From: Deltaproteobacteria bacterium
GTDB lineage: Bacteria; Lernaellota; Lernaellaia; JACKCT01
Reading direction: 5' to 3'
Length of the DNA stretch: 64,000 nucleotides
Assembly (NCBI GenBank): GCA_027493875.1
Contig: JAOSJX010000001.1
Location: 485,263-549,262, forward strand
Part shown: piece after piece, positions 28,019 through 36,873 of the stretch
Position numbering within the stretch: the stretch's first letter is position 1
How the letters are laid out: the number at the start of each line of letters is the position of its first letter
Notes under the pieces: model-generated
Databases searched by the model: none
What the model saw: only the letters and a program-made list of their open reading frames with translations
Told to the model about the DNA's origin: nothing
Translations under genes and position numbers: made by a program

Positions 28019-28708
28019 CTATTGCTTGCGCGGCGGCAGTTTGGGCCCGACGAGGCGGCCGAATTCGGGCGCGTTGTGCGTTTGCATGTAAAGGCGGCCC
28101 TTGCCCTCGAACTCGCAGACGAGTCCCTCGCCGGAAAGGATCGTCGCTTTCCAGCCGCCGACCTTTTTGATTTTGTAGCTCAGCGTGTCTTCAAACGCCG
28201 CGATGTGGCCGGTGTCGCAGATGTACGTTCCGTCCACGTCGACGTGAAAAATACCGCCGAAGCTGTTGATCAGCAGATCGCCGCTTCCGGAAAATTTGAT
28301 CCAGAAAAGCGCCTCTCCGGAGAAGAGGCCTTTCAGCCCGCCGAACTGCGTGTCCATTTCCAGGCTCTCGGAAGACCCGAGAAAACTGGAGCTTTGGACG
28401 ATCAAGTTTTTCGTACCGTCGAGCTTGATATGCTCGATATCGCCCACCAGCGTCGGCGCGAGGCTGACATGGCCGTCCTTCGACGCCGTGAATTTGTTCA
28501 GGAAGAAGCTCTCGCCGGAGAGCATGCGTTTGAGTCCTTTAAGCAGCGCGCCCGCGCCGCCGCCGCCGCGCGAAAAGGTACTAGTGGTAACGCCGATGCC
28601 GTCGGACATGCTGACCATCGCGCCGCCTTCGGACAGCACGCACTCGCCGTTCGCGAGATGCACGTCGGCGACGGCGTAAGCGGGCCGGTGAAGAATCTCG
28701 ATATTCAT
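28019..28708 (-). CDS. AIM24 / TIGR00266 family protein, copy B
   Basis: A 229-residue AIM24 paralogue with an intact frame. It has the family pattern GAMVSMSDGIGVTT, LLKGLKRMLSGESFFLNKFTA, GDIEHIKLDG, LEMDTQFGGLKGLFSGEALFW and ILSGEGLVCEFEGKGRLYMQTH, plus a Gly-rich insert (SRGGGGAGALL) near residue 47. It lies 10 bp from copy A and copy C on each side, so the three are co-transcribed and their products may form hetero-oligomers. Function unknown. Confidence 0.92.
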   Translation of the reverse strand: MNIEILHRPAYAVADVHLANGECVLSEGGAMVSMSDGIGVTTSTFSRGGGGAGALLKGLKRMLSGESFFLNKFTASKDGHVSLAPTLVGDIEHIKLDGTKNLIVQSSSFLGSSESLEMDTQFGGLKGLFSGEALFWIKFSGSGDLLINSFGGIFHVDVDGTYICDTGHIAAFEDTLSYKIKKVGGWKATILSGEGLVCEFEGKGRLYMQTHNAPEFGRLVGPKLPPRKQ

Positions 28709-28718
28709 GTCACGCTCC

Positions 28719-29388
28719 TTATCGCGCCGGCAGCATCGGCGTAATCCAGCCGATCAGCGACGACACGGTGCGGCTCTGGATGTAGAGCTTGCCCTTGCCG
28801 GAAAAGCGCGCGACGAATCCCTCGCCGGAAAACAGCGTGGATTTCAGCCCGCCCACTTTTTTGACTTTGAACGACAACCCCCGGTTCGAAGGCAACGATG
28901 TGGCCGGTGTCCACGACATATTCGCCGTCGACGTCCACCTCGACGATGTTGCCGTAGCTGTTGTACCAAAGGTCCCCCTCGCCTTTCAGTTCGAGGAGAA
29001 AAAGCCCCTCGCCCGAAAGCATGGATTTCACGCCGCCGTATTTCGTCTTCATCGACACGGACGGCGACGAGGCGAGAAACGCGGACCCCTGAAGAATGAA
29101 CGATCCGCCTTTTTCGATTTTCCGGTGCTTGATGTCGCCGGGCAGTCCGGGAGACAGGATCAACGACGATCCGGCGTCCTTGGCCGTGTACGTGTTTTGA
29201 AAAACGCTTTCGCCGCCGAGCACGCGCCGCAACAGGGCTTTGATGAAGCCGCCGTAGGCTTTGGTCTTGATGTCCAATCCTTTGGACATGCCGACCATGG
29301 CGCCGGCTTCGGTGCGCACCGCGTCGCCGGCGTCCAAAGCCAAAAAAAGGCTTGCGAACGAAGGTCCATGTTTGATCTCGAAGCGCAT
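28719..29388 (-). CDS. AIM24 / TIGR00266 family protein, copy C (one frameshift)
   Basis: About 223 residues, first gene of the AIM24 triplet. MRFEIKHGPSFASLFLALDAGD starts behind GGAGG, and the family motifs GAMVGMSKGLDIKTK, LGGESVFQNTYTA, MKTKYGGVKSMLSGEGLF and VDTGHIVAFE follow. At a C5 run near 28878 the frame changes and the ending FKVKKVGGLKSTLFSGEGFV and LYIQSRTVSSLIGWI is recovered. A strong hairpin at 29408-29442 lies in its leader. Function unknown. Confidence 0.88.
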
Positions 29389-29407
29389 GCCCGCCTCCGA
29401 TCATGGG

Positions 29408-29442
29408 GCGGTTCCCACTCCGCGAACCGGAGCGGGAACCGC
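29408..29442 (-). promoter_or_regulatory. 15-bp hairpin in leader of AIM24 triplet
   Basis: GCGGTTCCCACTCCG and CGGAGCGGGAACCGC flank a 5-base loop. The one mismatch becomes a G-U pair if read on the minus strand, so the minus-strand transcript would fold completely. It ends 20 bp before the copy C ATG and sits between divergent starts. Leader structure, attenuator or operator are all possible. Confidence 0.5.
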
Positions 29443-29573
29443 GACGATAAAAATGATGACAATCTGCCTGCCGAAATTCGGTAGCATGATTCGGACACGG
29501 GGGTCAACCACCGATTTTTTGCGCGTTGATCCGCCGCGAGGCGTCGTTTATTCTCGGCTCAGGTTAAATTTCC

Positions 29574-30956
29574 ATGGCGTCCACGCAACAACGATACCGC
29601 GTGATCAAGGAGCTCGGCCGAGGCGGCATGGGCGTGGTGTACCGCGCGCAGGACACGATGCTCGGGCGGGAAGTCGCGCTCAAGCGCGTGCTGGCGACGG
29701 GCAACCGCATGGTTATCGACCGGTTTCTCGGTGAAGCGAAATCCATTGCGGCGCTCAATCACCCCAACATCATTCAGATCTTCGATATGGGCGAGGACGA
29801 GGAAGGCCTGTTCATCGTCACGGAATTCGTGGACGGATCGGACCTTTTCAATCTCCTCAAAACGCAAAAGATTCTCCCGCCGAATACGGCCCTCAAGCTC
29901 ATCGTGCCGATCATCCGCGCCATGGCCTACGCGCACAAACAAGGCGTCATCCACCGCGACATCAAGCCGGCGAACGTGCTCCTGACGAGCGACGGCATCC
30001 CGAAGATCGCCGACTTCGGGCTGGCGCGCACCGAGGCGATGAAAGACGCCGAAGTCACGGGCATGGTCATGGGCACGCAGAATTACGCGTCGCCGGAGCA
30101 GTTTTCCGATTCGAAACACGTCGATCACCGAACGGACGTTTACTCCATCGGCGCCATGTTTTTCGAAATGCTCTCCGGCACGCGCCCGCAGTTTCTGCGC
30201 GAGCAGGACATCCCCGATCCGTTCAAGCCGATCGTCACGAAGGCGACCGCGGCGGACCGGGGCGCCCGGTATCAACGGCTTGAAGAGATGTTGCGCGACT
30301 TGCATGCCGTCACCAAGGGCGGCACCGCGACCGTGCCGCACGCCACGGCGCGATCCGCGCGGGGGCCGGTTTCCGACGACGCGGAGATGGCTCTGATTCC
30401 CGCCGGGCCCTTTCCTTTCGGCCCGCAAGGGGAGCCGCAGCAGCTTCCGGCGTTTTACATCGACGTTTACCCGGTGACGAACCTGCGGTTCGCGCGCGTT
30501 TTTCGCGAGTACCAATTTCCGCCGGGGCTGGAGGACCATCCGGCCGCCGGCGTGACGTGGCTTCAGGCGGCGCGTTACGCGAAACTCGTCGGCAAGCGTC
30601 TGCCGACGGAACCGGAGTGGGAGAAGGCGGCGCGCGGTCCGGAGGGTTGGCGTTTTCCATGGGGCAACACGTTCATGCCGCAGAACTGCAACTGCTTTGA
30701 ATCCGGGATCGGCCGGACGACGGCGGTGTCCACCTACCCCGCGGGCCAAAGCCCCTACGGCGTGATGGACCTGGCCGGCAACGTCTGGGAATGGACGGCG
30801 ACGCGCCTGGACAAGCTCCCGCAATTCCGCATTTTGAAAGGCGGGGCGTTCGACGGCAAAGCGCAATTCACGCAGTGCTTCGAAAAATTCGCCCACCGCG
30901 AAGACGGATTGATCCCCACGTCGGGATTCCGCTGCGCGCGCTCCGCCGAAAAGTAA
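29574..30956 (+). CDS. Ser/Thr protein kinase fused to FGE-sulfatase domain
   Basis: A 460-residue cytoplasmic kinase with no membrane helix. All kinase motifs are intact: GRGGMG at 15-20, ATP-binding K37 in VALKRV, HRDIKPAN with D129, DFG at 147-149 and ASPEQ. After residue ~260 comes a formylglycine-generating-enzyme-like (SUMF1) domain: MALIPAGPFPFG, FYIDVYPVTNLRF, RLPTEPEWEKAARG, GVMDLAGNVWEWT and SGFRCARS. Such domains often bind ligands or modify partners rather than sulfatases. It is divergent from the AIM24 operon and convergent with the HEAT gene. Intact frame; a second, degenerate version is at 51906-53867. Confidence 0.93.
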   Translation: MASTQQRYRVIKELGRGGMGVVYRAQDTMLGREVALKRVLATGNRMVIDRFLGEAKSIAALNHPNIIQIFDMGEDEEGLFIVTEFVDGSDLFNLLKTQKILPPNTALKLIVPIIRAMAYAHKQGVIHRDIKPANVLLTSDGIPKIADFGLARTEAMKDAEVTGMVMGTQNYASPEQFSDSKHVDHRTDVYSIGAMFFEMLSGTRPQFLREQDIPDPFKPIVTKATAADRGARYQRLEEMLRDLHAVTKGGTATVPHATARSARGPVSDDAEMALIPAGPFPFGPQGEPQQLPAFYIDVYPVTNLRFARVFREYQFPPGLEDHPAAGVTWLQAARYAKLVGKRLPTEPEWEKAARGPEGWRFPWGNTFMPQNCNCFESGIGRTTAVSTYPAGQSPYGVMDLAGNVWEWTATRLDKLPQFRILKGGAFDGKAQFTQCFEKFAHREDGLIPTSGFRCARSAEK

Positions 30957-30959
30957 TTC

Positions 30960-33248
30960 TCAGAAATTAAAAATATCCTGAAGGTCGATGCGGATCACCT
31001 GCCCGGCGTCGGTCACCTCAAAAGGGCGCGTGACGGAGAAGGCCTGGTCTTTGACCACCGCATCGTATTTGCCCGGCGGAAGATCGAATTCGACGCCTTT
31101 CTGATCGGTCGTCGGGCGACCTTCGTCGTAAGCGCCGGGCACGGCGACGTTGACGTTGTCGACGACCGCCGGGCCGACCGTGAGCACGAGGCGCACGCGC
31201 AGCGCGTCGCCGCCGCCCGCCGCGTAGGCGGTGGCCTGGGCCGCCAAATCATCCAGCATGCCGGTGTCAGGTTCGCCGAACGCGCTTTCCATCATCGTCG
31301 GCGCCTGGGCAACGTCGGGCGCGGCGGCCGGCGCCGGCTCCTCCGGCTCAGGGGTTTTGGCGGGTGCCGGCGCTTCCTCCAATTTGGACTCGAGCTTGGC
31401 ACCGGATTTCAGTGCATCGAGCGCCCTCTGCGCGGCCGTCCGAACAGCCTCATGTTTCGATTTTGCCGCACGCGCCAGGGCGGGTTCCGCGGCTTTATCC
31501 CCGATTCGGCCGAGCGCCGTGCAAATCGCGGCGTCGATTTTTTCCCTTTCTTTGCCGCCGCCGAACAGGCTTTTCAAGCCTTTCTTTTTTTCCAACGCAT
31601 CCGACAATCCCGCCACAACATCGCCGCCTCCGATCTTGCTCAGCGCCCGGGCGGCCAACATTTCGACCTCCGGATTCGCGAACTTGGCGAACGGACCCTT
31701 GCCGTTCAAAAGCTCCAACAGCGGGGCGGCCAGGCCGGGACTTGCGGCGTTCGCGATGTCGTGGAGGCGATCCTTAAAGAAATCCGCCTTCATGTCGTGC
31801 TGCTGCATTTCCTCGACGAATTTGTTTTCCGCCGCGGGCCCGCCGATTTTAAGGACCGCGCGAAACGCCTCCGCACGGACGTTCATCGAGGGATCGGACA
31901 GGAACGGCGTCAACTTCAGAACGCTTTTGACGTTGCCGACTTCCCCGACCACGCGGATAAACGCCGTGCGGTATTCCTCGTCGAGACTCTCGGCCAACTC
32001 TCCGTAAATCTCCGGCAAGGCCGCGGCGCCGATCTCTTTGAGCACCTGCGTTGCGCGTTCGACGGCCTGCGCGCTGCCCGAGGTATAAATGAGGTCGACG
32101 AGATCCGCGACGGCCTTTTCACCCATCCGCGACAGCGTTTTGACCGGCGCCGTCTCCGACCCCGGCGGCGCTTCCTCCAGCGCGCTGATGAGCTGCCGAA
32201 TGGACGCCGGGCTGGCGATGCTCGAAATCGCGCCGTCGGCGCGGCGGCGGATTCCCGTATCGGCGGCCGGCGCGGTCTCGCGGCGTTCGGCGAACGACTC
32301 AATGATTTTCATCGCCTCACCGTAGTCGCCCTTGGCGATATGCACCTGCGCTGCTTTTTCCAAACCCGACGCCAGTGTCGAGTAAACATTGGCGTCCGTT
32401 TCGGACGCGGCCTGGGCCGCCATCATCGATCCCACGTCGCCGTGCAGGCCGTACAGCGTGTAGTCCACGGCCTTTTCGGCGATCTGCGTAAACGTCCGCG
32501 CGGAATGGAGCCGCGCGGCCGGGTTGGCGTCATGCAGCGTATTGGCCAACCGGTCGAGAATCTGCCGCGTGGCATTTTCGTTTTTCGTGTAACTGAGGTT
32601 CGTCACGACCGTCGCGAGGTCCCCGACCTTTTGCAGCGCGCCCAAGTCGAGCCGCGAGATGATATTCGCCTTTTCCACCAGTTCCTGAATATTCAGCCCC
32701 GAGAGTTTCTTCTGGAGATCGCCGCTGATCTTCGTTTTGATGATGACGTCCTCGATCACCAATTGGGACGAGATCGAAAGATGCCGCACGCCCATGCGTT
32801 TGAGGGCGCGGGCCATGTTTTTCTTGGCCACGATTTCCTTGGCGGGTTTGGCGAAGAACTCGAAGAAGTTTTGCAGTTCGCGGATTTCCATGCCCGGCTT
32901 GATTTCCAGCGTGCGGACGTTGCGTTCGGTGAGATAGAACAAAAAGGCTTGAAGAAAATCCTGTTTCTGACTGCCGAGGCTTAAAATGGCCTTGTTGAGT
33001 TGGAGATGCCCCTGAACCACGACGGCCTCGAAGCGCGCATGCGTGCGCAGCCAGGCGGAAAGGTGCTTGTGGCAATCGTTCAACGCCCCGACCACGATTT
33101 CGTTCATCGCCGGATATTGCTGGAATTTTCCGAGGGCGTTCATGAAGGCCTTGACGACCTCCAGAACCTTCTTCTCTTCCTGCTCCGACAGCGCCCGTTG
33201 CGAATCGCCGCCGATAATCACGCTTCCGCGCGCGTCGCCGAAATCCAT
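30960..33248 (-). CDS. Large HEAT-repeat scaffold protein
   Basis: A 762-residue soluble protein. Residues ~1-270 are helical and conserved-looking without a named domain (FQQYPAMNEIVVGALNDCHKHL, LEIKPGMEIRELQNFFEFF). Residues ~330-630 are HEAT-like repeats (ADLVDLIYTSGSAQAVERATQVLKEIG, DPSMNVRAEAFRAVLKIGG). A Pro/Ala/Glu linker (EEAPAPAKTPEPEEPAPAAAPD) leads to a C-terminal beta domain of PEGA-like type with FDLPPGKYDAVV. It is convergent with the kinase-FGE gene with a 3-bp gap. It is probably an assembly platform; partners unknown. Intact frame. Confidence 0.82.
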   Translation of the reverse strand: MDFGDARGSVIIGGDSQRALSEQEEKKVLEVVKAFMNALGKFQQYPAMNEIVVGALNDCHKHLSAWLRTHARFEAVVVQGHLQLNKAILSLGSQKQDFLQAFLFYLTERNVRTLEIKPGMEIRELQNFFEFFAKPAKEIVAKKNMARALKRMGVRHLSISSQLVIEDVIIKTKISGDLQKKLSGLNIQELVEKANIISRLDLGALQKVGDLATVVTNLSYTKNENATRQILDRLANTLHDANPAARLHSARTFTQIAEKAVDYTLYGLHGDVGSMMAAQAASETDANVYSTLASGLEKAAQVHIAKGDYGEAMKIIESFAERRETAPAADTGIRRRADGAISSIASPASIRQLISALEEAPPGSETAPVKTLSRMGEKAVADLVDLIYTSGSAQAVERATQVLKEIGAAALPEIYGELAESLDEEYRTAFIRVVGEVGNVKSVLKLTPFLSDPSMNVRAEAFRAVLKIGGPAAENKFVEEMQQHDMKADFFKDRLHDIANAASPGLAAPLLELLNGKGPFAKFANPEVEMLAARALSKIGGGDVVAGLSDALEKKKGLKSLFGGGKEREKIDAAICTALGRIGDKAAEPALARAAKSKHEAVRTAAQRALDALKSGAKLESKLEEAPAPAKTPEPEEPAPAAAPDVAQAPTMMESAFGEPDTGMLDDLAAQATAYAAGGGDALRVRLVLTVGPAVVDNVNVAVPGAYDEGRPTTDQKGVEFDLPPGKYDAVVKDQAFSVTRPFEVTDAGQVIRIDLQDIFNF

Positions 33249-33373
33249 GATCGCCCAGCCTTCCCGTCGTCTCGGGGGTTGATGTGAGGACGCCGCTCAA
33301 TGGCAAATGAAGAAAAATGATAATGCGGCGGCGCGGGATTTGGCAAGGCGTGGCGGGAGAAGCGGAAAAATCC

Positions 33374-33400
33374 AAAAAAGCCCGCGCGCAAGGCGCGGGC
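33374..33400 (-). terminator. Rho-independent terminator
   Basis: On the minus strand GCCCGCGC, a short loop, GCGCGGGC and then T6. It ends the structured RNA candidate. On the plus strand T4 follows the same stem, but no plus-strand gene precedes it. The rest of 33249-33373 is the HEAT gene leader, where nothing else is recognised. Confidence 0.85.
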
Positions 33401-33590
33401 TTTTCCTACGACCCTTCGTCTAGGAGCCTTTAGGACATAGACCGGCACGTCGCCGGGTGATCTCCTGGACGCCGATCTCGGCGTCACGAAAGGTAAAAAA
33501 CGTTCCAGTATTTCTGCGCCTTCGTTCCTTGACCTCGACGCCCAGGCGCTCACCGGCTCGACCATCAATGCCCTACAGGCTCCTAGGGCT
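33374..33590 (-). ncRNA. Structured RNA candidate, 6S RNA-like
   Basis: Read on the minus strand this stretch can fold into one long rod. CTAGGAGCCT (33586-33577) pairs perfectly with AGGCTCCTAG (33429-33420); after a 2x2 loop AGGGCAT pairs with ATGTCCT; then comes an asymmetric bubble of about 11 and 14 bases; then CCGGTGA with TCACCCGG and a 12-bp helix CCTGGGCGTCGA with TCGGCGTCCAGG; then a terminal stem-loop. A closing stem, large central bubble and long apical arm of about 167 nt, followed by a Rho-independent terminator, is the architecture of 6S RNA. The 5' arm overlaps the stop of the lipoprotein gene. No coding frame is supported. Identity as 6S is inference. Confidence 0.45.
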
Positions 33591-35862
33591 GGATCAGGTT
33601 TCCGTAAATCCCGATGAAATCGGAATATCCGCCCACCCCTTTGAAATCGAGAATGTCGACGCCGTAACCGCCGATCGTCGGGATCTCAATCGCGCCCAGC
33701 AGGTTGCCGAGCAGCGGGACGATCAGCGACACGATGTTCGGGACGAATTCCTCGAGGAGGAAGCCGTTGAAACCGTACCCGTAGTCGTCGACGATGCCGA
33801 TATCGAGCGTAAAGACCTCCCGGATCGATCTCCAGCAGAATCTTGCCTTGCGGCGTGACCGAGATGCCCACGGGCAGCCGCAGCGACAACGCCGCGGTCA
33901 TCGCGTTGACTTCCCCGAGAGCCGGATGGTCGACGATCATATCGATCATGTAGTCGCCCATCATCAGCTTGAGGTCGAGATCCGTCGGGCCCGGTTGGCC
34001 CCCGCGTCGAAAATCGGGGGTAAGGCCGGCTTGAGCCGGAAGATGACCGGGGCGTTGGGGTGGATCTGTTGGAGTTGCAGGAAGAAGAGCGCGAGCGTGA
34101 GCGTGGTCAGCGCCGGCTCATTGATCTCGAAATTCAACACGCCCGCCCGGTAAATTTCGTAGAGGATGCGGTTGACGAAGCCGTCGTTGAGCGCCATGCC
34201 GAAATCGTAAGGCACCACGGTGCCCGGAATGGTCAGCCCGAAGTCGGGGGCTCCGCCGGCGCGGCGCCAGTTGCCGATGAAGGTGTTCATGCCCGGCGCC
34301 AGACTATCGGCGACCAGATTGGCCTTCATCCACATGTACATCCCGACCGCGTCCGTTTGCGCCGCGTGGAAATCCGCGTTGAGATCGAAGGTCTTTCCCG
34401 AGATGTCGAAATCCGTCGACAAATCCAGATCCGCCAATGCGTCCTCGATCGCGTCTTCAATCGCCGGTTTGATAGCGTCCGAGGCGACCTGCGAAATGAT
34501 GCCCGAGAGCAATCCCGTCAGATCGTCGATGAATTCAATGATATCGCCGAAAATCCACGCCACGTCGTCCAGATCGAGGCCGGTCAACGTGGTCGTCAGG
34601 TCCTGAAGACTGACATTTAAGTTGCCGTCCAGATTCGCGTTCATCGTCACGCGGCCGTCGATCTTCAGTTCATCCGCGCCGTAACTTCCGGAATCGGAAA
34701 AACCGATGCCGATGATGTGTCCGTGAACGCGGACAAACAGCTTGAAATCCGTGATTTTGGCGTTGACGAAAAGACCCTGCGCCGACGACGTCAGGTTGAG
34801 TTGAATCGGATCCATTTCGAGCCGTTTCAGGTCGATGGACGCGTCGGCGATGAAGATATCGAAAAGCTCGATCGAGCCCATGGCCTGGAGCAGTGCGTTG
34901 AAGCCGATCGCCTCGATCAGATCGACGACGAGCTGTTCGATCTCGTTGAGGCCCGACTGCGTGATGCGGAAACCGATGGCGTTGAACGCGTGGGATTCCG
35001 TGGCCAGATATTCGCCCGCGAGAATCGAAATATTCGCGTCGCCGTGAGAGAAATCGCTGGGATTGAACGCCTCGGCCACCACGGTGTTCAGGCCGGGGCT
35101 CAGCGGCACGTCGATGCCGAATTTTCCGTTGATATAGGTCGGGATCGCGCCGTTGATACGGACCGACGAACAGTTCGCGGCGCCGACCTTGCACGTGCCC
35201 TCGACGCGTATGCTGGTGTCTTGCGTGAACGTTCCCCGCGCCGGTTTCGTGAAGATGATTTTGGCCGGATCGAGAAGCTCGATTTCGATCGTCACCCACG
35301 ACGACGCGAGATAGCCCGGGACCTTCGCGCGCACTTGGAAGGTTCCCGGCTTGGTAAACCGGATCCATCCTTCCAGGATGTCGTATTCGACGCCGTTGCG
35401 CGAATCGCCGGGCGTGACCTCCAGCTCGTAGTTGAACGTGATGCCCTGGAACTGGCCGAAGGGATCGTAGAGCGAGACCTCCAGGAAGAATTCGGCGCCG
35501 GGATAAAAATGCGCGAGCGGGTTGGTCGGGTCCGGATCGAGAGTCAGCTTAGCGACGCCGTCAAAATCGTCGTCATCGTCATCATCGTCGACGAAATCGT
35601 CGTCGGCGTCATCGTCGCCCCAGGCGTCGTCGTCGCCCCAGGCGTCGTCATCGCCCCAGGGACTGCCGTCGTCATCGTCGTCGCCGCCTCCGTTGTCATC
35701 ATCGCCGTCGGGCAGCGGGCCGTTCGCGTCGTCGTCGAGCGAACTGCGTCCGGGCTCCTCGGGCTCCGAGTCTTCCTCCTCGCACGCGACGGCGCCTCCC
35801 AGAACAAGGAGCGCCATCATCAAAAGGGGAATCCACAAACCGAGCCGCGTTGATGTTCTCAT
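33583..35862 (-). CDS. TULIP-like (BPI/LBP-type) lipid-binding lipoprotein with Asp-rich tether (two frameshifts)
   Basis: About 760 residues. Signal peptide MRTSTRLGLWIPLLMMALLV leads to lipobox GAVAC, then an Asp/Gly tether with GDDDAW repeats to about residue 100. Ig-like domains follow, one of glucodextranase-B type (FTKPARGTFTQDTSIRVEGT). From residue ~300 the sequence recalls BPI/LBP proteins: GFRITQSGLNEIEQLVVDLI matches the RITQKGLDYA-like start, long amphipathic beta segments and a central helix (SDAIKPAIEDAIEDALADL) follow, and GMALNDGFVNRILYEIYRAGVLNFE matches the second-domain entry DYFFN..Y..AGVL. Shifts at ~34000 and ~33820 hide the last ~125 residues. Lipid or LPS binding is inference. 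Confidence 0.72.
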
Positions 35863-36056
35863 GGTTCTACCCTTCCCTCAAAGCACAATATGAAGTTGCC
35901 GCATCCCGGTCCGCATCCCTTGAACTATGCCTCCAAGAGTGGCATGCATGCCCACGGCTTCGTCCGCGTCCAAACCATCGCGCGGCGGCGGCGAAGCGTC
36001 AGGCTTATCGCCGACTTTACATTATAAATGATCGCCGTGAGGCCGTCAAAAAGAAA

Positions 36057-36770
36057 ATGATGGAAAAAGCCGTAAAATCCGCAGCCTCCGCGCCCTTCAC
36101 GCCGAGCCGTCTCGCGGCGGCGGCGAGTTTTCTGGCCTTGATCGCGCTTCTCGGTTCCTCGGGCATCTGGCGGGGCGGTACAACCGTCCGATCGGGGACC
36201 TCCGAAACCTTGTCGCCAATATCTCGAACGGCTACGTCCAATACGTCGCCTACGCGGGCCTTTACGCCCTCGTCAGCGTCGCCCCGGTGCCCGCGCGCGA
36301 CGTCGTCAAAATCACCGGAGCGATTCTCTTCGGCGGATGGTGGAGTACGCTGCTGGTCTTTGCCGGGGAGATGGTCGCCGCGGCGGTGTCGTGGATCCTC
36401 TGCCGCATCTTGGGGCGCGATCTGGTGGAACGAATGACGGCCGGACGCCTCGAAGGCGCGCGGCGCAAAATCGAGCACTCGAACTGGTGGCAGATCGCCC
36501 TCCTCCGCCTTTTCCCCGGAACGCCTTACCGATGGTTCAACTACGCCGCCCCCCTTACCCCCGATTCGTCCCGGGCCGTACTTTCTTGGCTGCGCCGTGG
36601 GGACTTTTCCGAGAACGCTGGTATTTCAGTACCTCTTCGCGGCCACCGGCGGCGCCCTGGTTGCCGGCGGCGTCACGACTTTCCAGGTTGTTGTCGGTTC
36701 GGTCGTGTTCGCCGTCGTGGCCCTCGGGACGGCGTCGTACATCGCCAAGCGGCGCGGCCGGAGGGTTTGA
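36057..36770 (+). CDS. TVP38/TMEM64 (VTT domain) membrane protein (frameshifts)
   Basis: About 238 residues after joining frames. MMEKAVKSAASAPFTPSRL begins a hydrophobic protein; a shift near 36180 leads into YVQYVAYAGLYALVSVAPVPARDVVKITGAILFGGWWSTL, the VTT-domain signature region, and AVSWILCRILGRDLVERM. WQIALLRLFPGTPYRWFNYAA is the conserved FxPxxPxxxxNYxA-type block. A second shift near 36560 gives the last two helices (FLGCAVGTFPRTLVFQYLFA) and a stop at 36770. DedA/TVP38 proteins are thought to move lipids across membranes. It is divergent from the TULIP-like lipoprotein, which may be relevant. Confidence 0.78.
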
Positions 36771-36815
36771 CGCGATTCTTTGTGACCTCGCCAACGATTG
36801 GTGCGCCTGGAACAA

Positions 36816-36844
36816 ATGACCTGGGCGCGGAATTCCGTTATGAT
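36816..36844 (+). promoter_or_regulatory. Candidate sigma70 promoter for ispG
   Basis: ATGACC at 36816-36821 and TATGAT at 36839-36844 are spaced by 17 bp, 30 bp before the ispG start. The -10 is close to consensus and the -35 is weak. Confidence 0.4.
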
Positions 36845-36873
36845 GGAGCGTTGATTTTGGGAGCGTAAAAGCA

